Origin: an uncultured Pseudomonas sp. | Lineage (GTDB): Bacteria > Pseudomonadota > Gammaproteobacteria > Pseudomonadales > Pseudomonadaceae | Reading direction: 5' to 3' | NCBI RefSeq assembly: GCF_913774235.1 | Contig: NZ_CAJYDW010000005.1 | Span: forward strand, 372,001 to 436,000 | Length of the DNA stretch: 64,000 nt | Shown: positions 1 through 8,924 of the stretch, one piece after another | Position numbering within the stretch: the stretch's first letter is position 1 | How the letters are laid out: each line of letters begins with the position of its first letter | Position numbers and translations under genes: made by a program | Notes under the pieces: generated by a model | Databases searched by the model: none | What the model was told of the DNA's origin: nothing | Seen by the model: only the letters and a program-made list of their open reading frames with translations

Positions 1-926
1 CGGCGGTGTCGCCGGAAGGCCGGATCACTCCCGGTTGCGCCGGTATCTGGTCCGATGCCCAGGCCCAGGCGTTCGTGCCGGTGGTGCAGGCGATCAAGGC
101 GGCTGGTTCGGTGCCTGGTATCCAGATCGCCCACGCCGGGCGCAAGGCCAGTGCCAACCGTCCCTGGGAAGGCGACGACCACATCGCCGCCGACGACAGT
201 CGTGGCTGGGACACCATCGCCCCGTCCGCCGTGGCCTTTGGCGCCAACCTGCCCAAGGTACCCAAGGCCATGACCCTGGACGACATTGCCCGGGTCCGCC
301 AGGATTTCGTCGATGCTGCCAAGCGTGCCTATGAGGCCGGCTTCGAGTGGCTGGAGCTGCACTTCGCCCACGGCTACCTGGCGCAAAGCTTCTTCTCGGT
401 GCACTCCAACCAGCGCGACGACCAGTACGGTGGTGACCTCGCCGGCCGCAGCCGCTTCCTGCTGGAAACCCTGGCCGCGGTGCGCAAGGTCTGGCCGGAA
501 CATCTGCCGCTGACTGCCCGTTTCGGCGTGATCGAATACGACGGTCGCGACGAGGAGACCCTGGCCGAGTCCATCGAGCTGGCCCAGGGCTTCAAACGCG
601 AAGGCCTCGACCTGCTGAGCGTCAGCATCGGTTTCTCCACCCCGACCGCCAACATCCCCTGGGGCTCGGGCCTGCTGGCGCCCATCACCGAGCAGGTGCG
701 CAAGGCCACCGGCCTGAAGGTGGCCTCGGCCTGGAACATCGACACCCCGGCCCTGGCCAACCAGGTAGTGGCCGACGAGCAGCTGGACCTGGTGATGGTG
801 GGCCGCGCCCACCTGGCCGATCCGCACTGGCCCTACTACGCCGCCAAGGCCCTGGGCGTGGACAAGCCGTCCTGGGTGCTGCCGGCGCCCTATGCCCATT
901 GGCTGGAGCGTTATCGCAGCAGCTGA
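1..926 (+). CDS. xenA: XenA-type NADPH:flavin oxidoreductase (old yellow enzyme), 5' end outside the window
   Basis: FMN-dependent ene-reductase of the YqjM/XenA branch of the old yellow enzyme family; cytosolic, reduces activated C=C bonds and some nitro compounds with NAD(P)H. The reading frame is open to the window edge and the visible protein begins inside the conserved stretch (AVSPEGRITPG), so roughly the first 55 residues are missing; the GTG at base 6 is not the true start. Seen: IQIAHAGRKAS, the HFAHGYLAQSFFS active-site segment, RFGVIEYDG, and a C-terminal GRAHLADPHW phosphate-binding region ending in PAPYAHWLERY, as in Pseudomonas XenA. A strong terminator follows about 100 bases downstream, so the gene ends its transcription unit. 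Assignment to XenA rather than another OYE rests on these shared strings from memory. Confidence 0.9.
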   Translation, partial: AVSPEGRITPGCAGIWSDAQAQAFVPVVQAIKAAGSVPGIQIAHAGRKASANRPWEGDDHIAADDSRGWDTIAPSAVAFGANLPKVPKAMTLDDIARVRQDFVDAAKRAYEAGFEWLELHFAHGYLAQSFFSVHSNQRDDQYGGDLAGRSRFLLETLAAVRKVWPEHLPLTARFGVIEYDGRDEETLAESIELAQGFKREGLDLLSVSIGFSTPTANIPWGSGLLAPITEQVRKATGLKVASAWNIDTPALANQVVADEQLDLVMVGRAHLADPHWPYYAAKALGVDKPSWVLPAPYAHWLERYRSS

Positions 927-1024
927 GTCGGCTCCTGCCAAGACGAGACGCTATCCTTCGGGGTAGTGCCCGTCAGTCGAGGTGCTGAGCGCAGCCACTT
1001 GCAGCCGCCCGGGTGGGCACAAAA

Positions 1025-1061
1025 AACGCCGCGTCCTCTTCACGAGGACGCGGCGTTTTTC
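1025..1061. terminator. strong bidirectional Rho-independent terminator
   Basis: A perfect 14-bp stem (1025-1038 with 1044-1057) encloses a 5-base loop, is preceded by an A-run (1021-1026) and followed by a T-run (1056-1060). It can work from either side, ending xenA on plus and stopping read-through of the minus-strand M48 unit. Confidence 0.9.
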
Positions 1062-1132
1062 TTAACTGACCGGCGTGTGGCCAAGGTCGGGCTGCTCAGG
1101 GCCGCAACTTGGTCCTCTGTCGTTGCTGCTCC

Positions 1133-1470
1133 ATCGCGGCCATGGGCCGCTCCTACAGAGGTTGATGCTTTTGTAGGAGCGGCCCATGGCCGCGATAGTC
1201 CAAGTCAGAGCGGTCGCTACGGCGCACCGGCATGGCCGCGATAAGACAGTGGCTCCTCCAGGGGTGGATGCTTTTGTAGGAGCGGCCCATGGCCGCGATA
1301 GTCCAAGTCCGAGCGGTCGCTACGGCGCACCGGCATGGCCGCGATAAGACTGTTGCTCCTCCAGGGGTTGATGCTTTTGTAGGAGCGGCCCATGGCCGCG
1401 ATAGTCCAAGTCAGAGCGGTCGCTACGGCGCACCCGGTATGGCCGTTATAAGACAGTTGCTCCTGCAGTC
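1133..1470. repeat. REP cluster: three tandem 103-bp units plus one inverted half
   Basis: Units start at 1161, 1264 and 1367 with an exact 103-bp period and few substitutions. Each contains a REP-like core (GTAGGAGCGGCCCATGG) and a diverged second core about 50 bases later (CGGCATGGCCGCGATAAG). A reversed 23-base copy at 1133-1155 is the exact complement of 1174-1196, giving a long hairpin. The cluster lies between convergent genes (xenA and the M48 peptidase), a usual place for Pseudomonas REP elements. No RAYT transposase gene is seen nearby. Confidence 0.88.
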
Positions 1471-1556
1471 AGCGCATCGCCGTAAGAGCGGACCTGTCCA
1501 TCGTCCCCAAGCACTGGGGTCTAGGTTATGGCCCCTCGGGGTGGCTTTCTCGTGGC

Positions 1557-2609
1557 TCACTGCAAGGCCTGCTGACGTTCGGCCGTGCTGGGGTGAGTGG
1601 AGAGGTAGCTGGCCCAGCGGCCGTCGGGCGAGGCGTCGGGGCATTCCTCGTGAGGCTTGGTACAGCCGTTGGCCTGCTCCAGGCGCTCGAGCAGAGTGGT
1701 CAGCCGGCTGGCCGGGATGTGCTGCGCCGCCAGCGCCTGGGCGGCGTAGCGATCCGCCTCGTATTCGAAGGCGCGGGAATAGCCCAGCTCGGTGAGCACG
1801 ACCGGGATGGCCGAGACGCTGGCGCTGATCGAAGAGACATCGCCGGTGACCACCAGGATGACCAGCCCGAGGCCCGAACTCTGTAGCACCTGGCGCAGGG
1901 CGTGCCGGCGCGCGAGGTGGCCGAGTTCATGGGCCAGCACGGCAAGCAGCTCGTCGTCGTGCTCGGCGAGATTCACCAGTTGATCGGTGAAGACCAGGGT
2001 GCCCGAGGGCAGGGCCAGGGCGTTGGCGCCCAGGCTGCGGGCGGCGTCGCGGAACTGGATGTCCACCTCAAGGCTGGGGTCCGTCGCCTGGGCGAAGGCC
2101 AGGAAGCGGGCGCGCAAGGCTTGCTGGCGGGCGGCAGGCAGGGTTGAGGGCTTGAGCGCCGCGCGGTCGAGCAGGGCCAGGGTGCCGTCGCCCAGGTGGG
2201 TGCCGACGCTGGCGGGCAGGCGGAAGGCTAGGGTCTCGGCCAGGGCCGGAATGCCGTAGCGGATACCACCCCAGGCGAAGGCGATCGCCAGGACCAGCGA
2301 CAGCAGGACCAGTCGCCAGCTGGATTCCAGGCGATAGGCCAATCCCTGGTGCGCGTCGGTATCCCGCAGCAGGTCGTCGATGGCATCGTTGTGCAAGGTC
2401 TCGAAGCGGCCGGCGCCGGGGAAGTCGAGAAAACGCGGCGTATTGCCCAGGCGGGAGGACAGCTCGATCGCCGTCACCGGACTGGGTCCGGCCAGGAGTT
2501 GCCCATCGTCCGTGGTCACGGCCCACTGGCCGGCGTCCACCTCCAGGCGCGCGGGGACGCGCCGGGAGGTATTGCCGTCGAAGAACCAGCCGGTCAGCTC
2601 GGGCGTCAC
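1557..2609 (-). CDS. M48-family membrane metallopeptidase
   Basis: Zinc metallopeptidase of family M48 (Ste24/HtpX/BepA-like), 350 aa. The zinc motif HELGH is at residues 227-231 and the third ligand is probably Glu282 in FEYEAD. A membrane segment lies near residues 100-122, and hydrophobic stretches at 245-270 flank the active site, so the catalytic domain is likely periplasmic or membrane-associated. The N-terminal ~95 residues form a soluble domain found in this Pseudomonas-type subgroup. The start codon is GTG and overlaps the stop of the upstream DUF898 gene (GTGA), so the two are translationally coupled. Role inferred: envelope protein quality control; the substrate is unknown. Confidence 0.85.
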   Translation of the reverse strand: MTPELTGWFFDGNTSRRVPARLEVDAGQWAVTTDDGQLLAGPSPVTAIELSSRLGNTPRFLDFPGAGRFETLHNDAIDDLLRDTDAHQGLAYRLESSWRLVLLSLVLAIAFAWGGIRYGIPALAETLAFRLPASVGTHLGDGTLALLDRAALKPSTLPAARQQALRARFLAFAQATDPSLEVDIQFRDAARSLGANALALPSGTLVFTDQLVNLAEHDDELLAVLAHELGHLARRHALRQVLQSSGLGLVILVVTGDVSSISASVSAIPVVLTELGYSRAFEYEADRYAAQALAAQHIPASRLTTLLERLEQANGCTKPHEECPDASPDGRWASYLSTHPSTAERQQALQ

Positions 2610-3976
2610 AGCCCCAGGTCCACACCGAATAGCTCGGCCGCTTCGCCGCCGGTGGCCGAGGCGCCACCGCGCTGATCGGCGATGAAGGCCTCGACGTCGC
2701 CCTCGGCTTCCAGGGTGATGTGCTCGGCGGCGTAGCGCGCGGTACGGACTCGGGCCCAGGGATAGAACAGACCGAGGGTCAGCACCATGCCGATGAGGTT
2801 GGTCAGGACCAGCAGGCTGTAGGAGCCCAGGCCGTAGTGGGCGCCCAGGCGGACCACGCCGGCGCGGGTGCTGCGGTAATACAGGTTGGTCAGGGTGACC
2901 TTCACATAGACGAAGATCAGTTGGTAGGTCAGCAGCATCACGATGATCGATGCGATGGGCGAGCCTACCGGCGATGGAGAAACGTTGGCGAAGATGGCGA
3001 GTAGGTCCAGGGCGATGTTGGCGATCATGCCGAGCACGGCGAGGGCGATGATGCCTAGGACCATGCGGTAGTAGCGCCCGACGCCGGCCTGGAAGCTGAA
3101 GCCCTGGGTGCCGAAGCGGCTGTGGCTGGCGATGAACGCCTGCTGACGCTGTATTGCCATCGGATAGAGGATGCCGAGGGTCAGGATGCCGAGCAGCGGC
3201 CAGCCTATGAAGACCTTGATGGCTTCGCCCAGGCGCGCCTCGAAGCCGAAGCGTACGCCGCGCCAGGCGGAGTTGTGATGGTGGAAGCTCAGGGCGCGGA
3301 CTACGATCCAGGGAGTGGCGATCAGCAGTGCCAGGCCCGCGAAGGGCTTGATCAGGGGGACGTAGAGACTGAGTACGTAGTAGCCGGCCAGGAGTGCGAC
3401 CATCAGCAGCCGACCCTTGAGGATGGCGCGCGGATCGGCCAGGTACTCGAAGGCGTTACCGTCCAACCGGGTGTTGCCATAGAAGTACCTGAGGGTGCGG
3501 ACCTTGGCCCAGGCCGAGTAGATGCCCAGGGTCAGGACGCTGAGGACCAGGTTGACGATCCAGATGCGGAAGAATTCGCCGCCCTGGCCATGGAATTCGA
3601 GGGGGAGCCGGCGGGGTTCGTCGTCCTGTACCTGGGGGCGGGCCTGGATTGGCGCTGCGGGCGGTTGCTGGGGGACGAGGGTCAGCGGGGCAGTGGGGGT
3701 CGCCACGGATTGGGCACTGGCAGGGGGCTCCACTACGTCGCCCGTCGAGCTTTCCAGGCGCGCCAGGGCGCCGATCTGGCTGAGGCGCTGCAGGTAGCCT
3801 TCGGCTTCCTTGCGGCCGATGTCGCGCTTGATGACGACGGGCTTGGCGCTGAACAGCTGTTCCAGGCGCTCGGTGCTCAGGCCGTAGGCATCGGCGAAAC
3901 GCCGCTTGACCTGTTCCAGATCGAAACCGTCGGCGATTTGACCGGAAAACACCACGCTATAAGTTGGGCTGGGCAT
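2606..3976 (-). CDS. DUF898 (YjgN-like) multipass membrane protein
   Basis: 456-aa protein. Residues ~1-80 form a soluble N-terminal domain (YSVVFSGQIADGFDLEQVKRR), followed by a low-complexity Pro/Ala linker (~80-120) and then a DUF898 domain with seven or eight membrane segments, including repeated (S/P)WAKVRT / PWARVRTARY motifs typical of YjgN proteins. Function is unknown in the family. It is the first gene of a two-gene unit; its TGA overlaps the GTG of the M48 peptidase, suggesting a functional pair in the inner membrane. The N-terminal domain is absent from E. coli YjgN as I recall it and may be a sensory or assembly module (inference). Confidence 0.85.
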   Translation of the reverse strand: MPSPTYSVVFSGQIADGFDLEQVKRRFADAYGLSTERLEQLFSAKPVVIKRDIGRKEAEGYLQRLSQIGALARLESSTGDVVEPPASAQSVATPTAPLTLVPQQPPAAPIQARPQVQDDEPRRLPLEFHGQGGEFFRIWIVNLVLSVLTLGIYSAWAKVRTLRYFYGNTRLDGNAFEYLADPRAILKGRLLMVALLAGYYVLSLYVPLIKPFAGLALLIATPWIVVRALSFHHHNSAWRGVRFGFEARLGEAIKVFIGWPLLGILTLGILYPMAIQRQQAFIASHSRFGTQGFSFQAGVGRYYRMVLGIIALAVLGMIANIALDLLAIFANVSPSPVGSPIASIIVMLLTYQLIFVYVKVTLTNLYYRSTRAGVVRLGAHYGLGSYSLLVLTNLIGMVLTLGLFYPWARVRTARYAAEHITLEAEGDVEAFIADQRGGASATGGEAAELFGVDLGL

Positions 3977-4113
3977 CTACGCATCCTTTCGTAGGGGTTC
4001 AGGTGACGGGGACTATAGCCAGGACGCCGGTCTGGGGTGACATCGGCAGGGGATATGCGGTCGTCTCGGGTGGCCGGACGGCCATTTCCGTGGCGTTGAA
4101 ATGAGAGCCGCGC

Positions 4114-4263
4114 ATGAGCACTGGATACCGAGTCACCGTCGGCTTGCCGGAGGAGATGAAGGCCTTCCGCGAAGCCTTCGTTGCGGTGCTCAAGGAGCCG
4201 GCCGTGCTGGCCGGGCTCGCGCCCCTGGAACGTCGAGGCGAGCAGCTGGCGCAGCTCGCCTGA
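4114..4263 (+). CDS. possible small protein, 49 aa
   Basis: A short ATG-TGA frame in the ~400-base gap between the divergent minus-strand units. It begins MSTGYRVTVGLPEEMKAF and is charged and amphipathic, with no membrane segment. The sequence looks protein-like (Leu-Pro-Glu-Glu helix cap, Ala/Leu/Glu heptads), but the ribosome binding site is weak (GAGAG about 9 bases upstream). No family is recognised. It could be a chance frame in GC-rich DNA. Confidence 0.35.
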   Translation: MSTGYRVTVGLPEEMKAFREAFVAVLKEPAVLAGLAPLERRGEQLAQLA

Positions 4264-4376
4264 CTTGTCGAAACGCGCTGATAAAGCCGGTGCCGGGTGG
4301 GCAACGGCGTAGCCTTATCTACCCTGCCACGAGCCTGCCAGTGGAAAACGCTGCGCGGTTTTCCACGCTACGGGTG

Positions 4377-5681
4377 TCAGGCGTCGCGGTGATGTACCCG
4401 GCGGCCGGCCGCGTGGGTCTCGCGTACCACGCGATCGTCGGCGAGGGTGGTGAGGACGAAAAGAGTTTCCTCCAGGCTTTTGGACTGCTGCAGGCGGTAG
4501 TCCAGCAGCGGGGTGGCCTTGAGGTCGAGCACCACGAAGTCGGCGTCGTGGCCGGGAGTCAGGCTGCCGATGCGGTCGTCCAGGCGCAGGGCGCGGGCGC
4601 CGCCAAGGGTGGCGAGGTACAGCGACTTGAAGGGATGCAGGCGGTTACCGCGCAGTTGCTGCACCTTGTAGGCCTCGCCGAGGGTTTGCAGCAGCGAGAA
4701 GCTGGTGCCGGCGCCGACGTCGGTGCCCAGGCCGACGTTGACCTTGAAGGCTTCCATCCGCTGGAGGTCGAACAGACCGCTGCCGAGAAAGAGATTGGAG
4801 GTGGGGCAATGCGCCACCGCCGAACCTGTGTCGTGCAGGCGCTGGCATTCGGCGTCGCAGAGGTGGATGCCGTGGGCGAACACCGAGCGCGGGCCGAGCA
4901 GCTGGAAGTGGTCGTAGACGTCCAGATAATTGCTCCGCTCCGGGAACAGTGCCTTCACCCAGTCGATCTCTTTGAGGTTCTCGGAGAGGTGGGTGTGCAG
5001 GTAGACGTCCGGATGCTCGGCCAGCAGGCGTCCGGCGGCTGCCAGTTGCTCTGGCGTGCTGGTGGGCGCGAAGCGCGGGGTGACCGCATAGTGCAGCCGG
5101 CCCTTGCCATGCCAGCGCTGGATCAGCGCCTTGCTATCGGCATAGGCGGACTCGGCCGTGTCCTGCAAGTAATCCGGGGCGTTGCGGTCCATCAGTACCT
5201 TGCCGGCGATCATGCGCAGGTCGAGGCGTTCGGCGACCTGGAAGAAGGCCTCCACCGATTGCGGATGGACGCTGCCGAACACCAGGGCGGTGGTGGTGCC
5301 GTTGCGCAGCAGTTCGCCGACGAAGATCTCGGCCACCTCGGCGGCCTTGGCCGGATCGGCGAAGGCGCGCTCGGTGGGGAAGGTGTAGGTGTCCAGCCAG
5401 TCCAGCAGCTGCTCGGCGTAGCTGGCGATCATGCCGGTCTGCGGATAGTGGATATGGGTGTCGATGAAGCCGGGGGTGATGAGGGCGTCGCGATGTTCGA
5501 TCACCTCGGTGCCGGCGGGCAGGGTGGGCAGCAGCTCGGCGGCCGGGCCCATGGCCTGGATGCGGCCGTCCTCGATCAGCAGCAGGCCGTCGGCATGGTA
5601 TTCATAGGAGGCGTCCAGCCCCACCTCGGCCGGGTCGGCGAGGCTGTGGAGCAGGGCGGCGCGATGGGCGATAGCGGTCAT
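4377..5681 (-). CDS. guaD: guanine deaminase
   Basis: Amidohydrolase converting guanine to xanthine, feeding the xanthine dehydrogenase encoded just upstream; cytosolic, zinc-dependent, 434 aa as usual for bacterial GuaD. Seen: PGFIDTHIHYPQ metal-binding motif near residue 65, HTHLSEN (~225), FAHGIHLCD (~270), GLGTDVGAGTS (~310) and RALRLDDRIGSLTPGHDADF near the C-terminus. The frame is open further upstream, but the ATG giving MTAIAHRAALLHSLADP matches known GuaD starts. It lies 22 bases after xdhC on the same strand, so it is probably the last gene of the xdhA-xdhB-xdhC-guaD operon. Confidence 0.93.
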   Translation of the reverse strand: MTAIAHRAALLHSLADPAEVGLDASYEYHADGLLLIEDGRIQAMGPAAELLPTLPAGTEVIEHRDALITPGFIDTHIHYPQTGMIASYAEQLLDWLDTYTFPTERAFADPAKAAEVAEIFVGELLRNGTTTALVFGSVHPQSVEAFFQVAERLDLRMIAGKVLMDRNAPDYLQDTAESAYADSKALIQRWHGKGRLHYAVTPRFAPTSTPEQLAAAGRLLAEHPDVYLHTHLSENLKEIDWVKALFPERSNYLDVYDHFQLLGPRSVFAHGIHLCDAECQRLHDTGSAVAHCPTSNLFLGSGLFDLQRMEAFKVNVGLGTDVGAGTSFSLLQTLGEAYKVQQLRGNRLHPFKSLYLATLGGARALRLDDRIGSLTPGHDADFVVLDLKATPLLDYRLQQSKSLEETLFVLTTLADDRVVRETHAAGRRVHHRDA

Positions 5682-5703
5682 AACGATCTCGAATGGTAAA
5701 CGA

Positions 5704-6528
5704 CTAACTAGGAGTAGCGGTGACCAGGCGCAGCGGCGTATCCGCCTGCTGGGCCTGGCGGCCGTAGTGGGCGATGACCTCACCAGCCACGGCGATGGCG
5801 ATTTCCAGGGGCAGCTTGCCCTGGACCTCGGGCAGACCCAGGGGGCAGCGCACCGTGGCCAGGCGCTCGGCGCCGTGACCTCGGGCCGTGAGGCGGTGGC
5901 GGAATTTGGCCCACTTGGTCTTGGACCCGATCAGGCCGAAGTAGCCATGGTCGCCACGGGCGAGGATGGCATCGGTCAGCTCCAGGTCCAGCGGGTGATT
6001 GTGGGTCATGACGATGTAGTAGGCCCCGGCCGGCATCCGGGCGATCTCGTCGACCGGCTCGTCGGTGACGATCTTCTCGACGCCAGCGGGCAGCGGATCG
6101 GGAAATTCCTGGGGGCGCGAGTCGACCCAGCGCACCGCGCAGGGCAGGCCGGCCAGCAGGGGCACCAGGGCGCGGGCGACATGGCCGGCGCCGAAGACGA
6201 TTACCGGGACGTCCTGGGCCAACAGCGGCTCGAACAGCAAGGTGGTGACGCCGCCGCAGCACTGGCCGAGGCTGGCGGCCAGGGAAAAGCGCTCCAGGCG
6301 CGGCTGGCGGCTGCCGGCCGCGAGCAGCTCGCGGGCGATCTCCACGGCGCGGTATTCCAGGTGGCCGCCGCCGATGGTCAGGTGCTGCTCGGTCCGACCC
6401 ACCAGCATCTTGGTGCCGGCGTCGCGGGGCGTGGAGCCCTGTTCATCGGCCACGGTGACCAGCACGCAGGGTTCGCCGCGCGCCTCAAAATCAGCCAGCA
6501 ACGCCAGCCAGCCGCGTTTCGGGGTCAT
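5704..6528 (-). CDS. xdhC: xanthine dehydrogenase accessory protein XdhC
   Basis: 274-aa maturation factor that binds molybdenum cofactor, promotes its sulfuration and inserts it into the XdhB subunit. The N-terminal XdhC/CoxI domain carries GSTPRDAGTKMLV and TIGGGHLEY; SLGQCCGGV provides the conserved cysteine pair. The C-terminal Rossmann-like part has VIVFGAGHVARAL and the GYFGLIGSKTKWAKF segment. The start overlaps the end of xdhB by 4 bases, indicating coupled translation. Confidence 0.95.
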   Translation of the reverse strand: MTPKRGWLALLADFEARGEPCVLVTVADEQGSTPRDAGTKMLVGRTEQHLTIGGGHLEYRAVEIARELLAAGSRQPRLERFSLAASLGQCCGGVTTLLFEPLLAQDVPVIVFGAGHVARALVPLLAGLPCAVRWVDSRPQEFPDPLPAGVEKIVTDEPVDEIARMPAGAYYIVMTHNHPLDLELTDAILARGDHGYFGLIGSKTKWAKFRHRLTARGHGAERLATVRCPLGLPEVQGKLPLEIAIAVAGEVIAHYGRQAQQADTPLRLVTATPS

Positions 6529-8924
6529 GCCGGTTCCTCCGTGGCGGACGTCGCTACGGCCTGGGTCTCAGCGGCCAAGCGGCGCATCCGCTCCACGCCC
6601 CAGAGCACCCGCTCGGGGGTGGCCGGGGCGTCCAGCGCCGGGTGGAAGCGGTAGTCGGCCACGCTGGCCACCGCGTCCTGCAGGGCGCACCAGACCGAGA
6701 TGCCGAGCATGAAGGGCGGCTCGCCCACGGCCTTGGAGTGGAACACTGTGGCCTCGGGATTCTTGCGATTTTCCACCAGGCGGACCCGCAGGTCCGGCGG
6801 CACGTCGCTCACCGCCGGGATCTTGTAGGTGGAAGGACCGGCGGTGAGCAGCTTGCCGGCGTCGTTCCACACCAGTTCTTCCATGGTCAGCCAGCCCAGG
6901 CCCTGGACGAAACCGCCTTCGACCTGGCCGATGTCGATGGCCGGATTCAGGGAGGCGCCGACGTCGTGGAGGATGTCGGTGCGCAAGAGCCGGTATTCGC
7001 CGGTGAGGGTATCGATCAGCACCTCGGAGCAGGCGGCGCCGAAGGCGTAGTAGTAGAAGGGCCGGCCGCGGGCCTGATCGCGGTCGTAATGGATCTTCGG
7101 CGTGCGGTAGTAGCCGGTGCTGGAGAGCGACACCTGGCCGACGTAGGCCAGCTGGATCAGCTCTTCGAAGCTCAGCAGCCGGTCACGCACCTTGACGTGG
7201 CCGTTGCGGAAGTCGACCTCCTCTGGCCCCACATGGAAGTGCCGACTGGCGAAGTCGATCAAGCGATCCTTGATGGTCTGGGCGGCGTTCTGCGCGGCCT
7301 TGCCGTTGAGATCGGTGCCGCTGGAGGCGGCGGTGGGCGAGGTGTTGGGCACCTTGTCGGTGTTGGTGGCGGTGATCTGGATGCGGGCTATGTCGACCTG
7401 GAAGACCTCGGCCACCACCTGGGCGACCTTGGTGTTCAGCCCCTGGCCCATCTCGGTACCGCCGTGGTTCAGGTGGATGCTGCCGTCGGTGTAGACGTTC
7501 ACCAGGGCGCCGCCCTGGTTGAGGAAGGAGGAGGTGAAGGAGATGCCGAACTTCACCGGGGTCAGCGCCAGGCCCTTCTTCAGCACCGGGCTGTTCCGGT
7601 TGAAATCGCGGATGGCCGCGCGGCGGGCCTGGTAGTCGCTGCTGGCCGCCAGGTCCGCGGTCATCTCGTCGAGCAGATTGTCTTCCACCACCTGGTGGTA
7701 GTGGGTGACGTTGCGGGTCTCCTTGCCGTAGTAGTTGCGGCGGCGCACCTCCAGCGGATCGAGGCCGCGGTGGCGGGCGATGGCGTCCATGACGTTCTCG
7801 ATGGCCAGCATGCCCTGGGGCCCGCCGAAGCCGCGGTAGGCGGTGTTGGAGGCCAGGTGGGTCTTGCAGCGGTGGCCGGTGACCTGGGCATTGCCGAGGT
7901 AGTAGGCGTTGTCGGCATGGAACATGGCGCGGTCGATGATGGCATTGGACAGGTCCGGCGAATAGCCGCAGTTGCCCGCCAACTCGAAGCGAATGCCCAG
8001 CAGGCGGCCGTCGTCGTCGAAGCCGACGTCGTATTCGACATGGAAAGGATGGCGCTTGCCGGTCATGTGCATGTCTTCGCAGCGCGGCAGGCGCATCTTC
8101 ACCGGGCGTCCGGTGAGGCGCGCGAACACCGCGCAGAGCGCCGCCGGCATGCCGGCCTGGCTCTCCTTGCCGCCGAAGCCGCCGCCCATGCGTCTCATGT
8201 CGACGGTAACCTTGTTCATCGAGACGCCCAGCACCTCGGCCACCTGCTTCTGCACCTCGGTGGGATTCTGGGTGGAGGAATAGACCAGCATGCCGCCATC
8301 CTCGGTGGGCATCACCGAGGCGACCTGGGTTTCCAGGTAGAAGTGTTCCTGGCCGCCGATGGCCAGCTCGCCCTGCAGGCGATGGGGCGCGGCGGCCAGG
8401 GCGGCGGCCGCGTCGCCGATGTGGTGGCTGTGGCTGGGGGAGATGAAGTGCTCGCGTCTGAGCGCTTCCTTGACGTCGATGATGGCCTCTAGCGGCTCGT
8501 ATTCGACGATGGCCGCCTGGGCGGCGCGGCGGGCGGCGTCCAGGCTGCTGGCGGCCACGGCCAGTACCGGTTGGCCGAGGTACTGCACCTCGCCATCGGC
8601 CAGCAGCGGATCGCCCGGCAGCACGGCGCCGATATCCAGCTGACCGGGTACGTCGGCGGCGGTGATGGCCAGGGCCACGCCCGGTATCTCATAGCAGGGC
8701 GACAAATCGATACGCAGGATGCGCGCATGGGCGTGCTCACTCATCCGCGCATAGACGTGCAGCTGGTTGGGGAATTCCAGGCGGTCGTCGATGTAGATCG
8801 CTTCACCGCTCACATGCTTGTCGGCACTCTCGTGCTTGAGCGGCTTACCGACGCCGGTGGTGAGACCCGCGGCGAAGGCGGCGGCCATTTCCTCGGGGGT
8901 ACGGACGGGGAGGCTGCTAGACAT
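6525..8924 (-). CDS. xdhB: xanthine dehydrogenase, molybdopterin-binding subunit
   Basis: Large catalytic subunit (799 aa), hydroxylating hypoxanthine and xanthine to urate. Seen: N-terminal a/b-hammerhead region, RRMGGGFGGKESQ molybdopterin-binding motif (~residue 240), AYRGFGGPQGM (~350), GTEMGQGLNTK (~490), and the catalytic Glu in KAVGEPPFMLG near 735. Length and motif order are normal for the two-subunit bacterial enzyme. It overlaps xdhA by 8 bases upstream and xdhC by 4 bases downstream. Confidence 0.97.
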   Translation of the reverse strand: MSSSLPVRTPEEMAAAFAAGLTTGVGKPLKHESADKHVSGEAIYIDDRLEFPNQLHVYARMSEHAHARILRIDLSPCYEIPGVALAITAADVPGQLDIGAVLPGDPLLADGEVQYLGQPVLAVAASSLDAARRAAQAAIVEYEPLEAIIDVKEALRREHFISPSHSHHIGDAAAALAAAPHRLQGELAIGGQEHFYLETQVASVMPTEDGGMLVYSSTQNPTEVQKQVAEVLGVSMNKVTVDMRRMGGGFGGKESQAGMPAALCAVFARLTGRPVKMRLPRCEDMHMTGKRHPFHVEYDVGFDDDGRLLGIRFELAGNCGYSPDLSNAIIDRAMFHADNAYYLGNAQVTGHRCKTHLASNTAYRGFGGPQGMLAIENVMDAIARHRGLDPLEVRRRNYYGKETRNVTHYHQVVEDNLLDEMTADLAASSDYQARRAAIRDFNRNSPVLKKGLALTPVKFGISFTSSFLNQGGALVNVYTDGSIHLNHGGTEMGQGLNTKVAQVVAEVFQVDIARIQITATNTDKVPNTSPTAASSGTDLNGKAAQNAAQTIKDRLIDFASRHFHVGPEEVDFRNGHVKVRDRLLSFEELIQLAYVGQVSLSSTGYYRTPKIHYDRDQARGRPFYYYAFGAACSEVLIDTLTGEYRLLRTDILHDVGASLNPAIDIGQVEGGFVQGLGWLTMEELVWNDAGKLLTAGPSTYKIPAVSDVPPDLRVRLVENRKNPEATVFHSKAVGEPPFMLGISVWCALQDAVASVADYRFHPALDAPATPERVLWGVERMRRLAAETQAVATSATEEPA

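Noticed and set aside
1161-1470. CRISPR array
   Set aside because: The repeats are contiguous 103-bp tandem units without spacers and carry REP cores.
4101-5699. 532-aa plus-strand frame opposite guaD
   Set aside because: Shadow of guaD; no ribosome site and biased composition.
6642-8492. 616-aa plus-strand frame opposite xdhB
   Set aside because: Shadow of xdhB; low-complexity Gly/Val/His sequence without homology.
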